A stretch of 64,000 nt of DNA, taken from the NCBI GenBank assembly GCA_029202485.1, contig CP119313.1, positions 2,294,001 through 2,358,000 of the forward strand, given 5' to 3'. The DNA comes from Candidatus Pedobacter colombiensis (GTDB lineage Bacteria > Bacteroidota > Bacteroidia > Sphingobacteriales > Sphingobacteriaceae). Positions 16,889 through 26,500 of this stretch are shown here, one piece after another (position 1 is the first letter of the stretch; each line of letters starts with the position of its first letter). A program made the position numbers and the translations under genes. The notes under the pieces were generated by a model. That model was given only the letters and a program-made list of their open reading frames with translations. It had not been told where the DNA came from and searched no databases.

Positions 16889-17329
16889 TTATTTAATACT
16901 GATTTCCCTACTTTTCCTTTTGGATTCTTCTCTTTTAGCTGCGTTAATCGTTAACACACCGTCGGTATAGCTTGCTTCAATCTTACCATCGTCTGCTGTA
17001 TCCGGGAGTGAAAAGGAGCGTACAAATGAGCTGTAACTATATTCTCTCCGGTTATACCTTTTATTGGTTTCAGTATGTTCAGATTTTTTCTCTACAGAAA
17101 TAGTCAGCACGTCATTGTCCAGACTAACCTTAAAATCGTCTTTTTTTAAGCCTGGAGCGGCTAGTTCAATGTGATATTGATCGTCCGTTTCACTAATGTT
17201 GACGGCAGGTACTCTTGAAGTTAACCGATCGGAAATAAAAGAGTCGTTAAAAAATGATTCAAAAATGTTGTTAAACCCAGGGGCCATAAGGTCCCTGTTG
17301 TTTTTTTCATTAAACTTTACTAATGCCAT
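16889..17329 (-). CDS. Small heat shock protein, Hsp20/alpha-crystallin
   Basis: A 146-residue protein starting MALVKFNEKNNRDLMAPGFN. A five-codon extension from a TTG at 17344 is rejected because GGAGG lies within it, ideally placed 8-10 nt before the ATG at 17329. The alpha-crystallin domain is about residues 40-146: VNISETDDQYHIELAAPGLK, KDDFKVSLDNDVLTISVEKK, FSLPDTADDGKIEASYTDGV. It is an ATP-independent holdase. It is divergent from the universal stress protein gene, across a 208-bp region with an AACAGTT...AACTGTT inverted repeat near 17377-17415, and is coupled to the MidA-like gene downstream. Confidence 0.94.
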   Translation of the reverse strand: MALVKFNEKNNRDLMAPGFNNIFESFFNDSFISDRLTSRVPAVNISETDDQYHIELAAPGLKKDDFKVSLDNDVLTISVEKKSEHTETNKRYNRREYSYSSFVRSFSLPDTADDGKIEASYTDGVLTINAAKREESKRKSREISIK

Positions 17330-17537
17330 TTTATTATCCTCCAATTTTGGTAACTAGCTTATTCTAGTCACAGGTATGAACAGTTGTAAAAAAAAGTAGT
17401 TTGTTTTTTTTTATAAAACTGTTGTCATCTGTATTTGTTCTCTACCCAAAGCTTGTTAGATTTTTAAGGCTTTCACATTTTTATAACGCGCTTTATGATA
17501 TAGAGAATTTAATTCTCATTAAAAGAGGGATAATATA

Positions 17538-18617
17538 ATGGAAACATTTTCTGTAATATTCAAGACAGGTAGCCTTGAATTGTGTGCTATTGTTACTGCA
17601 TTTGATCATTACCGTCAATTTAAGATACAAATGGTAACCAATGAACCTTCACCGATTATGATGAATCGTACATTGGATGGGGTATGGAAGATTGTCGAAC
17701 GTGGTGAAAGAAAGATTTCTGATCAGGGATTTCTGGAATTACAAACAGCGATTGAAGCAAAGTTGGATAAGTTTATAGGCGTAGAACACATGTTGGTGCT
17801 TACTGATTTTTCGGATGCTGCGCAGAATGCTTGTATGTATGCAGCGGCATTAAGCAGACAATTGAAAACGACAAACCTGATGCTGTATCATTCGCATGCT
17901 GCTGTATTATTGCCACCAACGGGCTTTGCTCCGGTTATTCCAAAAGTAACTGAATCTTCGAAAGACAGTTTGGAGAAGTTAACCAACCTTAAAAATATGT
18001 TGCAGCCACTGGTATCTTCTAAAACAGAAATAAAGATACAGAGTGATGAAAGAACTTTGCTCGCTGCTGTGAACATGCTGGTTCAGCAACAACGTGCAGG
18101 TCTTGTAGTTGTGGGGATTACCGGAAGGAGCAAGCTGGAAAGAGCTCTTATTGGTAGCCATACTTTAGATTTGGCGAAAGACAGTCTTGCGCCCTTATTA
18201 ATTGTACCACCTGGTGCTGTTTTTAAAAAAATTGAGAAGATAGTTTTTGCATGCGACTTGAAAAAGGTAACGGAGTCGACCCCGGTATACGAAATAAAAG
18301 GTTTTGTTGATGCGCTGGGAGCAACTTTATTCATCTTAAATGTAGATCGAGATGGCGCACGTTTTAATCCTGATACCATTAAAGAGATCCATGATCTTCA
18401 TAAACTGTGGGATGGTGGAACACCCGAATATCATTATACTGACCATGAAGATACTGCCACCGGAATTATGGAATTTGCAGACAAGATTAATGCCGATCTC
18501 GTGATCACAGTTCCTAAAGCTTATGGTTTTTTTGAGAGTATTTTACATCGCAGCCTTACTCAAAAATTGGCTTACCACACACATCTCCCTTTACTATTGT
18601 TTAAAGAGGAACAATAG
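17538..18617 (+). CDS. Tandem universal stress protein with extra N-terminal domain
   Basis: A 359-residue protein. Residues 84-225 are a first UspA domain starting HMLVLTDFSDAAQ, with a perfect nucleotide motif G-x2-G-x9-G-S at G193-S207 (GITGRSKLERALIGS). Residues 230-357 are a second, diverged Usp domain (KIEKIVFACDLKKV) without that motif. Residues 1-80 are a separate small domain (METFSVIFKTGSLELCAIVT ... LDGVWKIVERGERKISDQGF) that I do not recognise as Usp; similar short proteins may exist alone. Cytoplasmic stress or energy-status role. GAGGG lies about 8 nt before the ATG. It heads a run of stress-related plus-strand genes. Confidence 0.88.
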   Translation: METFSVIFKTGSLELCAIVTAFDHYRQFKIQMVTNEPSPIMMNRTLDGVWKIVERGERKISDQGFLELQTAIEAKLDKFIGVEHMLVLTDFSDAAQNACMYAAALSRQLKTTNLMLYHSHAAVLLPPTGFAPVIPKVTESSKDSLEKLTNLKNMLQPLVSSKTEIKIQSDERTLLAAVNMLVQQQRAGLVVVGITGRSKLERALIGSHTLDLAKDSLAPLLIVPPGAVFKKIEKIVFACDLKKVTESTPVYEIKGFVDALGATLFILNVDRDGARFNPDTIKEIHDLHKLWDGGTPEYHYTDHEDTATGIMEFADKINADLVITVPKAYGFFESILHRSLTQKLAYHTHLPLLLFKEEQ

Positions 18618-18711
18618 TTTGATCATTGGCTTTGTTATGCTATAAAGTATTGTTACCCCTTTTAAATGCGGATACTTTAATATTCAAACCATAAACTTAA
18701 AACTTAAAGAC

Positions 18712-19251
18712 ATGAAAATGATTAAATCACTAGTTCGAATTACCATCATTATGATGGCGCTATCAATGGTGTTTACAACCGTATTACTTGCACAGCATCC
18801 CAAATTGACAGATCCTGAGGTAGCCTCTGTTGCCGTTACGGCTAACCAGGTTGATATTAATTATGCCACCATAGCTAAATCAAAATCTAAAAATGCAGAT
18901 ATTCTTAAGTTTGCTGAGACGATGTCAACTGACCACAAAGCGATCATTGACCAGGCGGTTGCCTTGGTTACCAAATTAAAAGTAACCCCTAAAGACAATT
19001 CAGTAAGCAAAAAATTAATGGCTGATGCTGAAAAAACTAAAAAAGTTTTGCTTTCAAAATCAGGAAAAGCATTTGATAAAGCCTATATTGATAATGAGGT
19101 AGCTTATCATAAAGCGGTAATTTCAACTGTAGAAACATTGTTAATTCCATCAGCTAAAAATCCTGAATTAAAAGCGTTGCTGGAAAAAATTATTCCTACG
19201 TTAAAAACTCATTTGGCTCACGCCGAGATGGTACAGATGCACTTTAAGTAG
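18712..19251 (+). CDS. DUF4142 secreted protein
   Basis: A 179-residue protein with a signal peptide (MIKSLVRITIIMMALSMVFT ... LLAQ). The mature part is alpha-helical and Lys-rich: PEVASVAVTANQVDINYATI, AKSKSKNADILKFAETMSTD, HKAIIDQA, and a C-terminal LKTHLAHAEMVQ. DUF4142 is a ferritin-like four-helix bundle in the periplasm. The His/Glu pairs suggest possible metal binding, which is not proven. The cupredoxin gene follows after only 6 nt, so the two are co-expressed. Confidence 0.87.
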   Translation: MKMIKSLVRITIIMMALSMVFTTVLLAQHPKLTDPEVASVAVTANQVDINYATIAKSKSKNADILKFAETMSTDHKAIIDQAVALVTKLKVTPKDNSVSKKLMADAEKTKKVLLSKSGKAFDKAYIDNEVAYHKAVISTVETLLIPSAKNPELKALLEKIIPTLKTHLAHAEMVQMHFK

Positions 19252-19257
19252 ATTAAC

Positions 19258-19578
19258 ATGATCAGGTATCATGCTTGTCTCCTGTTTATGTGCTTATTCT
19301 TGAGTTGGAGTTGCTCAACTCCTGGAAAATCAAAAACATATACAGTGGAAATTAAAGACATGAAATTTGTTCCGGATGATATCACCGTTAATAAAGGAGA
19401 TACCATAATCTGGATTAACCGGGATATAGTGCCTCATGATGTAACTGAAGAAGAAACAAAGGCCTGGACTTCCAGGCCTATACTTCCTGGAAAATCGTGG
19501 AAAATGAAGGTGACAGTACCTTCAAATTATTATTGCAGTATTCATTTGGTAATGAAAGGCAGAATTAGGATTCAATAA
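19258..19578 (+). CDS. Cupredoxin (plastocyanin/amicyanin-like) lipoprotein
   Basis: A 106-residue protein with a lipoprotein signal (FLSWSCS, lipid Cys19). The domain has the cupredoxin opening YTVEIKDMKFVPDDITVNKG and a complete type 1 copper site: His60 (VPHDVT), Cys93, His96 and Met99 (YYCSIHLVM). The C-x2-H-x2-M spacing is that of amicyanin. It should be a periplasmic electron carrier or copper buffer. It is the second gene after DUF4142, and its stop is directly adjacent to the stop of the converging truncated hemoglobin gene. Confidence 0.92.
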   Translation: MIRYHACLLFMCLFLSWSCSTPGKSKTYTVEIKDMKFVPDDITVNKGDTIIWINRDIVPHDVTEEETKAWTSRPILPGKSWKMKVTVPSNYYCSIHLVMKGRIRIQ

Positions 19579-19971
19579 TTATACAAGAACTCTGCCTGAG
19601 CCGCCTTTCATATGATTGAGCTTGCTGATAAACATAACTGCCATAGTTGCTGCTTTTTTCTTCGTAAGTTCAGCGATTTCCCCTTCAAAAAGGCTTTCTA
19701 TGGTATCATTGAATAATAATAGCCAGCGTTCAAAGTGTTTTTCATCAATAGGTAAAGGGGCATGTCTTGCAAATGGATTTCCGGAAAATCCAGGAACACC
19801 AAACAAAACAGCATTCCAGAATGCGTACATTTTTTTAAGATGGGGCTCCCAATCTTGAATAACATTGTTAAATACCGGCCCAATAAGTTCGTCTCGCTGT
19901 ACTCTCCCATAAAAACTATTGACAAATAAAATGATGTCATCAAGTTCTGCTATATCTTGTTTCACTCCCAT
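19579..19971 (-). CDS. Group III truncated hemoglobin
   Basis: A 130-residue protein starting MGVKQDIAELDDIILFVNSF, with AAAGGAAAAAGG before the ATG. An in-frame start 14 codons upstream is less likely. The group III pattern is YAFWNAVLFGVPGFSGNPFA then HAPLP, with the proximal heme ligand His79 in DEKHFERWLLLF. It is a cytoplasmic heme protein, thought to bind O2 or NO. The 3' end abuts that of the cupredoxin gene with no spacer. A CCCCA-TAG-TGGGG palindrome lies about 56 bp upstream, between this gene and the next. Confidence 0.94.
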   Translation of the reverse strand: MGVKQDIAELDDIILFVNSFYGRVQRDELIGPVFNNVIQDWEPHLKKMYAFWNAVLFGVPGFSGNPFARHAPLPIDEKHFERWLLLFNDTIESLFEGEIAELTKKKAATMAVMFISKLNHMKGGSGRVLV

Positions 19972-20026
19972 ACCTTTTTCCTTTGTGTAGGGGACAGGGC
20001 TATTAACCCACAAATACTAGAAAAAA

Positions 20027-20042
20027 TCCCCATAGTGGGGTA
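20027..20042. promoter_or_regulatory. GGG/CCC palindrome upstream of the hemoglobin gene
   Basis: TCCCCA-TAG-TGGGGTA with perfect 5-bp CCCCA/TGGGG arms, in the gap upstream of the truncated hemoglobin gene and just after the stop of the 64-residue gene. It resembles the element at 32151-32166 and, loosely, the TACCCAT-type half-sites of NarL-family regulators. Confidence 0.4.
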
Positions 20043-20045
20043 AAG

Positions 20046-20240
20046 TTAACATACTTTGCTTGAATTTTCGGATTCTATTTTTTTCTTGACATTTTGTGTA
20101 GTATCATCAAAAGAACTGCCTTTTTTCCAGTCCCGGTCTTCCCGAAAATCTTCATCAGCATGAAAATAATAATTTGGTCTTCGTGACGCTTTGGTTTTCT
20201 CAGCCCCAATGCTTTTTGGGGTTTTACTTTTTGTTTTCAT
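20046..20240 (-). CDS. Small hydrophilic protein, unknown
   Basis: A 64-residue, highly charged protein (MKTKSKTPKSIGAEKTKASR ... FREDRDWKKGSSFDDTTQNV) with no hydrophobic core and a lone C-terminal Cys. It is predicted disordered and cytoplasmic. Its position beside the hemoglobin gene and its Lys/Asp-rich character suggest a stress-related small protein, but this is inference. A TATTTTTT stretch lies 5 nt before the ATG, which could be a degenerate -7 box. The gene could be spurious. Confidence 0.5.
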   Translation of the reverse strand: MKTKSKTPKSIGAEKTKASRRPNYYFHADEDFREDRDWKKGSSFDDTTQNVKKKIESENSSKVC

Positions 20241-20405
20241 GATCGAAAAAATAAGTTAGGTAAAATAGGTAAACACACTATGTCTCAGAATGTTTGAATG
20301 AACTGAATTAAAACCCACATTTAATATAATTTAGTGTTGTTAAAACAATTTGAATGCCATTAGGTTATCTATAAATTATAGAACACTTTCCAAATAAATG
20401 GCTTT

Positions 20406-20960
20406 ATGAAGTTTTATATTAAGCACATGTTTAGTTTTCGGTGCAGGATTGTGGTGGAGGAAATATTAAAAGAAATGCAGTTGAAGTATTCGGCTGTAGA
20501 TTTTGGTTTTGTTGAGCTGACGGATAACATTTCCTTGCAGCAGCGTCAGGAATTTAAAGCTAAACTACAAGGATCAGGTCTTGATCTGTTAGACGATAAG
20601 AGAAATATTCTTATAGAGCGGATAAAAAATGTGATCATCAATTTAATCCATCATCCGGATATGTTACCAAGAGTAAATTGCTGTGAATACATTAGCCATC
20701 AACTGGGGTATGATTACACCTATCTGGCCAATGTATTTTCTGAGGTAAAAGGAATAACCATTAAACAGTTTATCATCAACCTTAAGATTGAAAGGGTAAA
20801 AGAATTACTCCTGTATGAAGATTATACCTTAAAAGAAATTTCATACCAACTCAATTACAGCAGTGTGGCTCATTTATCGAACCAGTTTAAAAAAACTACC
20901 GGATTAACTCCTAGTTATTATAGGCAAACTTTTAATTTAAATCTATGCGAATCAAATTAA
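20406..20960 (+). CDS. AraC-family transcriptional regulator
   Basis: A 184-residue protein. The C-terminal AraC domain, about residues 85-180, has both helix-turn-helix units: YISHQLGYDYTYLANVFSEV and LKEISYQLNYSSVAHLSNQF with KKTTGLTPSYYR. The N-terminal 80 residues (MKFYIKHMFSFRCRIVVEEI, LKEMQLKYSAVDFGFVELTD) are a short domain seen in many small Bacteroidota AraC proteins, not a cupin. The 3' end overlaps the tolC-like gene by 16 bp, so it is the first gene of the efflux operon and very likely its regulator. Confidence 0.92.
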   Translation: MKFYIKHMFSFRCRIVVEEILKEMQLKYSAVDFGFVELTDNISLQQRQEFKAKLQGSGLDLLDDKRNILIERIKNVIINLIHHPDMLPRVNCCEYISHQLGYDYTYLANVFSEVKGITIKQFIINLKIERVKELLLYEDYTLKEISYQLNYSSVAHLSNQFKKTTGLTPSYYRQTFNLNLCESN

Positions 20961-22303
20961 GGGTCTCTCTTTTCTTGTTTTGCCTGTTACAACTGACCTT
21001 TGGATATGCTCAAAATTTACTTGTAGGTACTCCTGATGATCATAGTCCTTCATTTACATTACAGCAATGTATAGATTATGGCTTAAAACATCAGCCACAG
21101 GTGCAACAGGCTTTAATTGGTCAAACCATTGCCAGGATTAATAACGCTATAAATTTAGCAGATTGGTGGCCCAAAGTTAATGCGACGGGAAACTTTACGC
21201 ATTATTTTAAGTTACCCACCAGTTTAGTGAATACTGCCCCGACTGGCCCTCCTTTAATTGTCCCGGAACAGACAGGAGTTTATAATACTTTAATACCCGG
21301 TGCCGGCGTCACACAGAATATATTTACCCCTCAATTGTTATATGCATCCAGCACTACAAAACTATATGTAGAACAGGCACGTCAAGTGACCGATAGTGCT
21401 AAGATTCAGTTAGTTTCTGCGTTAAGCAAGTCTTTTTATACTTTATTGCTGACCTTGGAACAGGTTAACATTTTAAAGGAAGATACTTTAAGGCTGGGAC
21501 GCAGCTATACAGATGCTTATCACCAATATGTTGGTGGAATAGTTGATGAAACTGATTATCAGCAGGCGAATATTTCTTTGAATAATTCTAAAGCACAACT
21601 TAAACAGGCCAATGAAAATATTATCCCTCAGTATGCGCTTTTAAAGCAGTTAATGGGCTACAAGCCGGAAGATCAGTTTCATATCGTTTCTGATACGGTA
21701 ACAATGTTGAAAAGTATTGAAATAGATACGACTAAACAGTTAAAATACGAAAAGCGTATTGAATATAAACAACTGCAAACGGCAAAAGCTTTGCAACAAA
21801 AGTTAACGAATTATTATAAATGGTATTATTTGCCATCAATATCAGGATTTTACAATTATAACTATGTATATGAAAACAATAGTTTCAGTCAGCTTTTTTC
21901 AACAGCTTATCCGAATTCTTATTTTGGATTTTCATTAAACATCCCGGTCTTTACAGGCTTTTTTAGGGTTAATAATTTACGGAAATCTAAACTTCAGGAA
22001 AAGCTGCTGGATTGGAATGAGACGAGTTTAAAATCCAGTATCTATGTTCAATATACTACAGCTATGGCCAATTATAAGGGTAATTTGTATAACTTAAAGG
22101 TATTGAAACAAAATGTAGCGATGGCGAGGCGTGTTTATTTTGTCGTAGATCTTCAGTATAAACAAGGGATTGTTCCTTATTTGAATATGATAACTGCGGA
22201 GTCTAATTTGATCACATCTGAAATAAACTATTTAAATGCCTTGTTCCAGCTATTGTCGAGCAAGATAGATATTGAAACAGCCATGGGCGATATTTCTTAT
22301 TGA
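20945..22303 (+). CDS. TolC-family outer membrane efflux protein
   Basis: A 452-residue protein with signal peptide MRIKLRVSLFLFCLLQLTFG-YAQ. It has the paired OEP repeats: LQQCIDYGLKHQPQVQQALI near the start and LQYKQGIVPYLNMITAESNL near the end. No lipobox Cys. It forms the outer-membrane channel of the tripartite pump encoded downstream. It overlaps the araC gene by 16 bp and is followed 7 nt later by the adaptor gene. Confidence 0.93.
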   Translation: MRIKLRVSLFLFCLLQLTFGYAQNLLVGTPDDHSPSFTLQQCIDYGLKHQPQVQQALIGQTIARINNAINLADWWPKVNATGNFTHYFKLPTSLVNTAPTGPPLIVPEQTGVYNTLIPGAGVTQNIFTPQLLYASSTTKLYVEQARQVTDSAKIQLVSALSKSFYTLLLTLEQVNILKEDTLRLGRSYTDAYHQYVGGIVDETDYQQANISLNNSKAQLKQANENIIPQYALLKQLMGYKPEDQFHIVSDTVTMLKSIEIDTTKQLKYEKRIEYKQLQTAKALQQKLTNYYKWYYLPSISGFYNYNYVYENNSFSQLFSTAYPNSYFGFSLNIPVFTGFFRVNNLRKSKLQEKLLDWNETSLKSSIYVQYTTAMANYKGNLYNLKVLKQNVAMARRVYFVVDLQYKQGIVPYLNMITAESNLITSEINYLNALFQLLSSKIDIETAMGDISY

Positions 22304-22310
22304 TAGTATT

Positions 22311-23513
22311 ATGGATACATATAAATCTACCTTCATAAATAGAATCATACTAATCTCAGGTTTAGTGAGTTGTATGAGTTTTTTCTCTTGCCATAAGAAG
22401 AGTCCTCCTCCAGTTCATCCTGTAGCTGTTAACTTATATGAAGTACAAAAACAAACAGTTGTTTATTACGACAATTATCCAGGTACGATGCAATCGCTAA
22501 ATCAGGTTAATCTGCTTCCTGTAGTGCAAGGCTACATAACCGGTATATTTTTTAAAGATGGCAGTGCAGTGAAAAGAGGGCAGGTACTTTATGAAATAGA
22601 TAAAAGATTATACCAGTCTGCTTACGATCAGCAGGTGGCGAATCTAAAAGTGGCAGTGGATAATTTAAAACAAGCACAACAGGATGCGGATCGCTATACT
22701 TACCTGAATAATTATAAGGCGGTAGCAAAGCAATTGTATGATCATGCTATTATTGCACTTCAAGTAGCCCAGAGTCAGGTGAAGGCAGCCGAAGAAGCGG
22801 TTAAGACGGCGAAAACAAACCTTAATTATGCAGTGATCACTGCACCCTATACAGGAACTATAGGCATTAGCCAGGTGAAATTGGGAAATATGGTTACTGT
22901 TGGTCAAACGATATTAAATACGATTTCTACCAATGATCCGATGGCAGTTGATTTTCTCCTGAATGAGAAACAGCTGGTAGATTTTGAAAATATTCAATAT
23001 GGTAAAGCTTCAAATCGTCCGGACTCGCTCTTTACCCTATTGCTCCCTAATGATACGCTATATCCGCATTTAGGGAAAATTTCTTTTATTGATCGCGCGG
23101 TAGATCCTCAGACAGGATCAATTTTGGTCAGGCTTATTTTTCCTAATCCAAAGAATTTACTTAAAGTGGGAATGAGTTGTGTGGTAAGAGTACATAATCT
23201 GGATACCAAGCCACAAATGCTTATTCCAAGCAAAGCTATCACCGAGCAAATGGGCGAATATTTCGTATTTGTTGCTCAGCAGGATACTGTAAAATCCCAC
23301 ATTGATACTATAGCTACCAGAGCCACCGCTACTGGCCCGGCACTTGCGGCTTATCAAAAGAAAATACAAATAGGACAAACAATCGGTGCAAATGTGATTG
23401 TCTTGTCGGGAATTAACGCCGGGGATAAAATTGTAGTGGATGGAATTCAATTTTTGCATAACGGTTCAAAAATTTCTACAGGTAATCATAGTAAACAAGA
23501 TACTAACCAATAG
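22311..23513 (+). CDS. RND efflux periplasmic adaptor (membrane fusion) lipoprotein
   Basis: A 400-residue protein, starting at the ATG 7 nt after the tolC stop (MDTYKSTFINRIILISGLVS). An upstream in-frame ATG overlapping tolC adds a non-signal leader. The lipoprotein Cys is in SFFSCHKKS. HlyD-type features are present: NLLPVVQGYITGIFFKDGSA (lipoyl half), a long alpha-helical hairpin around YDQQVANLKVAVDNLKQAQQ, then YAVITAPYTGTIGISQVKLG. It links the RND pumps in the inner membrane to TolC. It is one adaptor for two pumps. Confidence 0.93.
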   Translation: MDTYKSTFINRIILISGLVSCMSFFSCHKKSPPPVHPVAVNLYEVQKQTVVYYDNYPGTMQSLNQVNLLPVVQGYITGIFFKDGSAVKRGQVLYEIDKRLYQSAYDQQVANLKVAVDNLKQAQQDADRYTYLNNYKAVAKQLYDHAIIALQVAQSQVKAAEEAVKTAKTNLNYAVITAPYTGTIGISQVKLGNMVTVGQTILNTISTNDPMAVDFLLNEKQLVDFENIQYGKASNRPDSLFTLLLPNDTLYPHLGKISFIDRAVDPQTGSILVRLIFPNPKNLLKVGMSCVVRVHNLDTKPQMLIPSKAITEQMGEYFVFVAQQDTVKSHIDTIATRATATGPALAAYQKKIQIGQTIGANVIVLSGINAGDKIVVDGIQFLHNGSKISTGNHSKQDTNQ

Positions 23514-23522
23514 GATGTTCAT

Positions 23523-26500
23523 ATGATCGCTAATACATTTATCAAAAGACCAGTAACTGCGATCGTAGTATCCATTGTATTGGTCGTTATTGGTATTATC
23601 TGTATTCTCAACTTGCCTATAGATCAATATCCGGATATTACTCCACCCGTGGTGCAAGTGAATGCTCAATACACCGGTGCTGATGCCCAGACAGTTGAAC
23701 AGACTGTAGCGACTCCTATTGAGGAACAGGTTAATGGTACTCCTGGAATGGAGTACATGCAAAGTAATAGCACTAATAATGGCTTAATGTCAATGAATGT
23801 TACTTTTGATATTGGGACAAATATTGATATTGCAGCTTTAGATGTTCAGAACAGGGTAAGTATTGCATCCCCTTTAATTCCTCCGGTTGCCAGCAGATTA
23901 GGGATCACTGTTCGTGCATTAAATCCAAGTATGCTGATGATGGTGGCTCTTTATGCCCCGAAAGGTACTCATGACATTACTTTTCTGGATAATTATACCA
24001 ATATCTTTATTCAGGATGCTCTGCTACGGGTTCCAGGGGTGGGCAGTATCAACCGGTTTACGGATGATTTCAGTATGCGTATATGGATGAATCCTGATAA
24101 AATGGCGGCTTATTCGATTACACCTGCTGATGTGATCGCAGCTTTAAATGCGCAAAATGTACAGGTTGCGGCAGGTTCTGCAGGTGTGCCACCACAAGCA
24201 AATACACAAACATTTGAGCTGGGAATTTTGGTAAATGGCAGATTGAGTAAAGTATCTGAGTTTGAGAATATCATTGTAAAGAATGTTCCCGCCAGCAATC
24301 AGTTGATTTATCTCAAAGATGTGGCCAGAGTAGAACTGGGCAAATTCACTTTTTCCAGTAATTCTTTTGTGGATGGTCACCGGGCATCCTACCTGTTAAT
24401 TTATCAGGCACCAGGGAGTAATGCATTAAAGACTGCTAATGGCGTTTATGCTGCATTAAATCAACTGAAACAATTTTTCCCAGCTGACGTAACCTACAAG
24501 GTGCCTTTCGAAGCGATCACTGTGGTAAAAGTATCGATGACTGATGTGGTTACTACCTTATTGTTAACGCTTGGATTGGTAGCTTTAGTGGTATTTTTAT
24601 TCCTGCAAAATTTCCGTTCCACACTTATTCCAGTATTGGCTATACCGGTATCTATCCTGGGTACCTTCAGTTTCTTTATCCCACTTGGGTTTACCATCAA
24701 TACTTTAACCATGTTTGGCTTTGTTTTGGCCATTGGAATCGTAGTAGATGATGCCATCATTGTGGTAGAAGCAGTCCAGAATTATATCGATAAAAAAGGA
24801 ATGTCGGCGAAGGAAGCGACCTATTATGCGATGAAGGATATTTCGGCTCCCGTAGTTGCCATAGCTTTGATTTTGGCGGCCGTATTTGTTCCTGTTGGAT
24901 TTATTCCAGGTATTGTGGGGCGGCTGTATCAACAATTTGCGATTACCATAGCCATTTCGGTGATGATTTCTGCATTTATTGCCTTATCACTTACTCCTGC
25001 ACTTTGTTCCTTATTATTAAAACCTACCCGTCCTGATGAAAAAGCAAAGGGGTTGAGCAAATTATTTGTCAGGTTTAATAAATGGTTCGAACGGGTAACT
25101 TCAAATTATACTAAAGGTGTACAAAAGAGCATTAAAGCATTTCGCTTTGTTATTGTGATCCTGGTTTGTATTTGCGTAGGGGCTTTCTTTTTATTACGGC
25201 ATAAACCATCAGGATTTATTCCTTCTGAGGACGATGGCAATTTATACGTTACTTTTCAGCTGCCCCCGGCATCTTCAACCAGCCAGTCTGTGGCTGTGAT
25301 GACAAAGCTGATGAAGGTGGTGGCAGAGACACCAGGGGTGGGACACTACGCGGCTTTATCGGGATTGAATGTCATCAATAACGCAACCAATTCAAATGGG
25401 GGTACTATCTATGTGCAACTTAAGCCCTGGAGTCAACGGAATAAATCAACAGAAGTAGTGCCGGGCATTATCGTGGAAATGCAGAAACGAATCAAGGCGG
25501 CTGGCATTAAAAATGCCAATGTTGAAGTGATACAACCTTCGCCGATCCCGGGAGTAGGCGCAACCACCGGGTTTAATTTTCAGATAGAGCAGCGTAATAC
25601 AAATGATGACCTGCAAGCATTTGAGGGGGTGGTGGATAAATTTGTTAAAGAGGCAAATAAAAATCCTGCGATCTCCAATGCTTATAGTTTTTATTCTTCT
25701 AAAACGCCCAGTTACAAGCTGACGGTGGATCGTCAGAAATGTGAAAAACTGGGGGTTGATGTTGGTGATGTATTTACTACTATACAGGCATTTATGGGAA
25801 GTTTGTACATCAATGATTTTACGACATACAATAGGACTTATCATGTAGTGGTTCAGGCCGATACTGCTTACCGATCAATGATATCAGATGTTAATAAATA
25901 TTATGTACGTAATCAGGCTGGACAGATGTTACCATTAGGGACACTTGTTAATTACACTTCTGTAGAAACAGCTCCGTTAATCTCGCATTTTAACATTTTT
26001 CGATCTGCCGAAATAGACGGGGCATCTGCACCCGGATATAGCAGTCCCCAAACGATTGCTGCATTGCAGGAAACGGCTGATAGGGTGCTCCCTCAAGGAT
26101 ATACATATGAGTTCTCAGGATTAAGTTATGAGGAGATGAAAGCAGGTTCTACAACGATCTATATTTTTGCTTTCTCCATTACTTTTGTGTTCCTTTTTCT
26201 CGCTGCATTGTATGAAAGCTGGTCAGTTCCGTTTTCTGTGTTACTGGCTGTACCAATTGGTGTTTTCGGTGCCATACTAGCCTTAACTTTGGTGCCAGGA
26301 CTGACTAATAATGTGTATGCCCAGATTGGTTTGATTACACTTATAGGCCTGGCAGCTAAGAACGCAATTCTGATTGTAGAATTTGCCAAGGTAAGGGTAG
26401 ATCGTGGGGAAGAATTACTTAAATCGGTACAGGAAGCGGTTAGCCTTCGTTTGCGTCCTATTGTAATGACTTCGATGGCCTTTATATTAGGCGTATTGCC

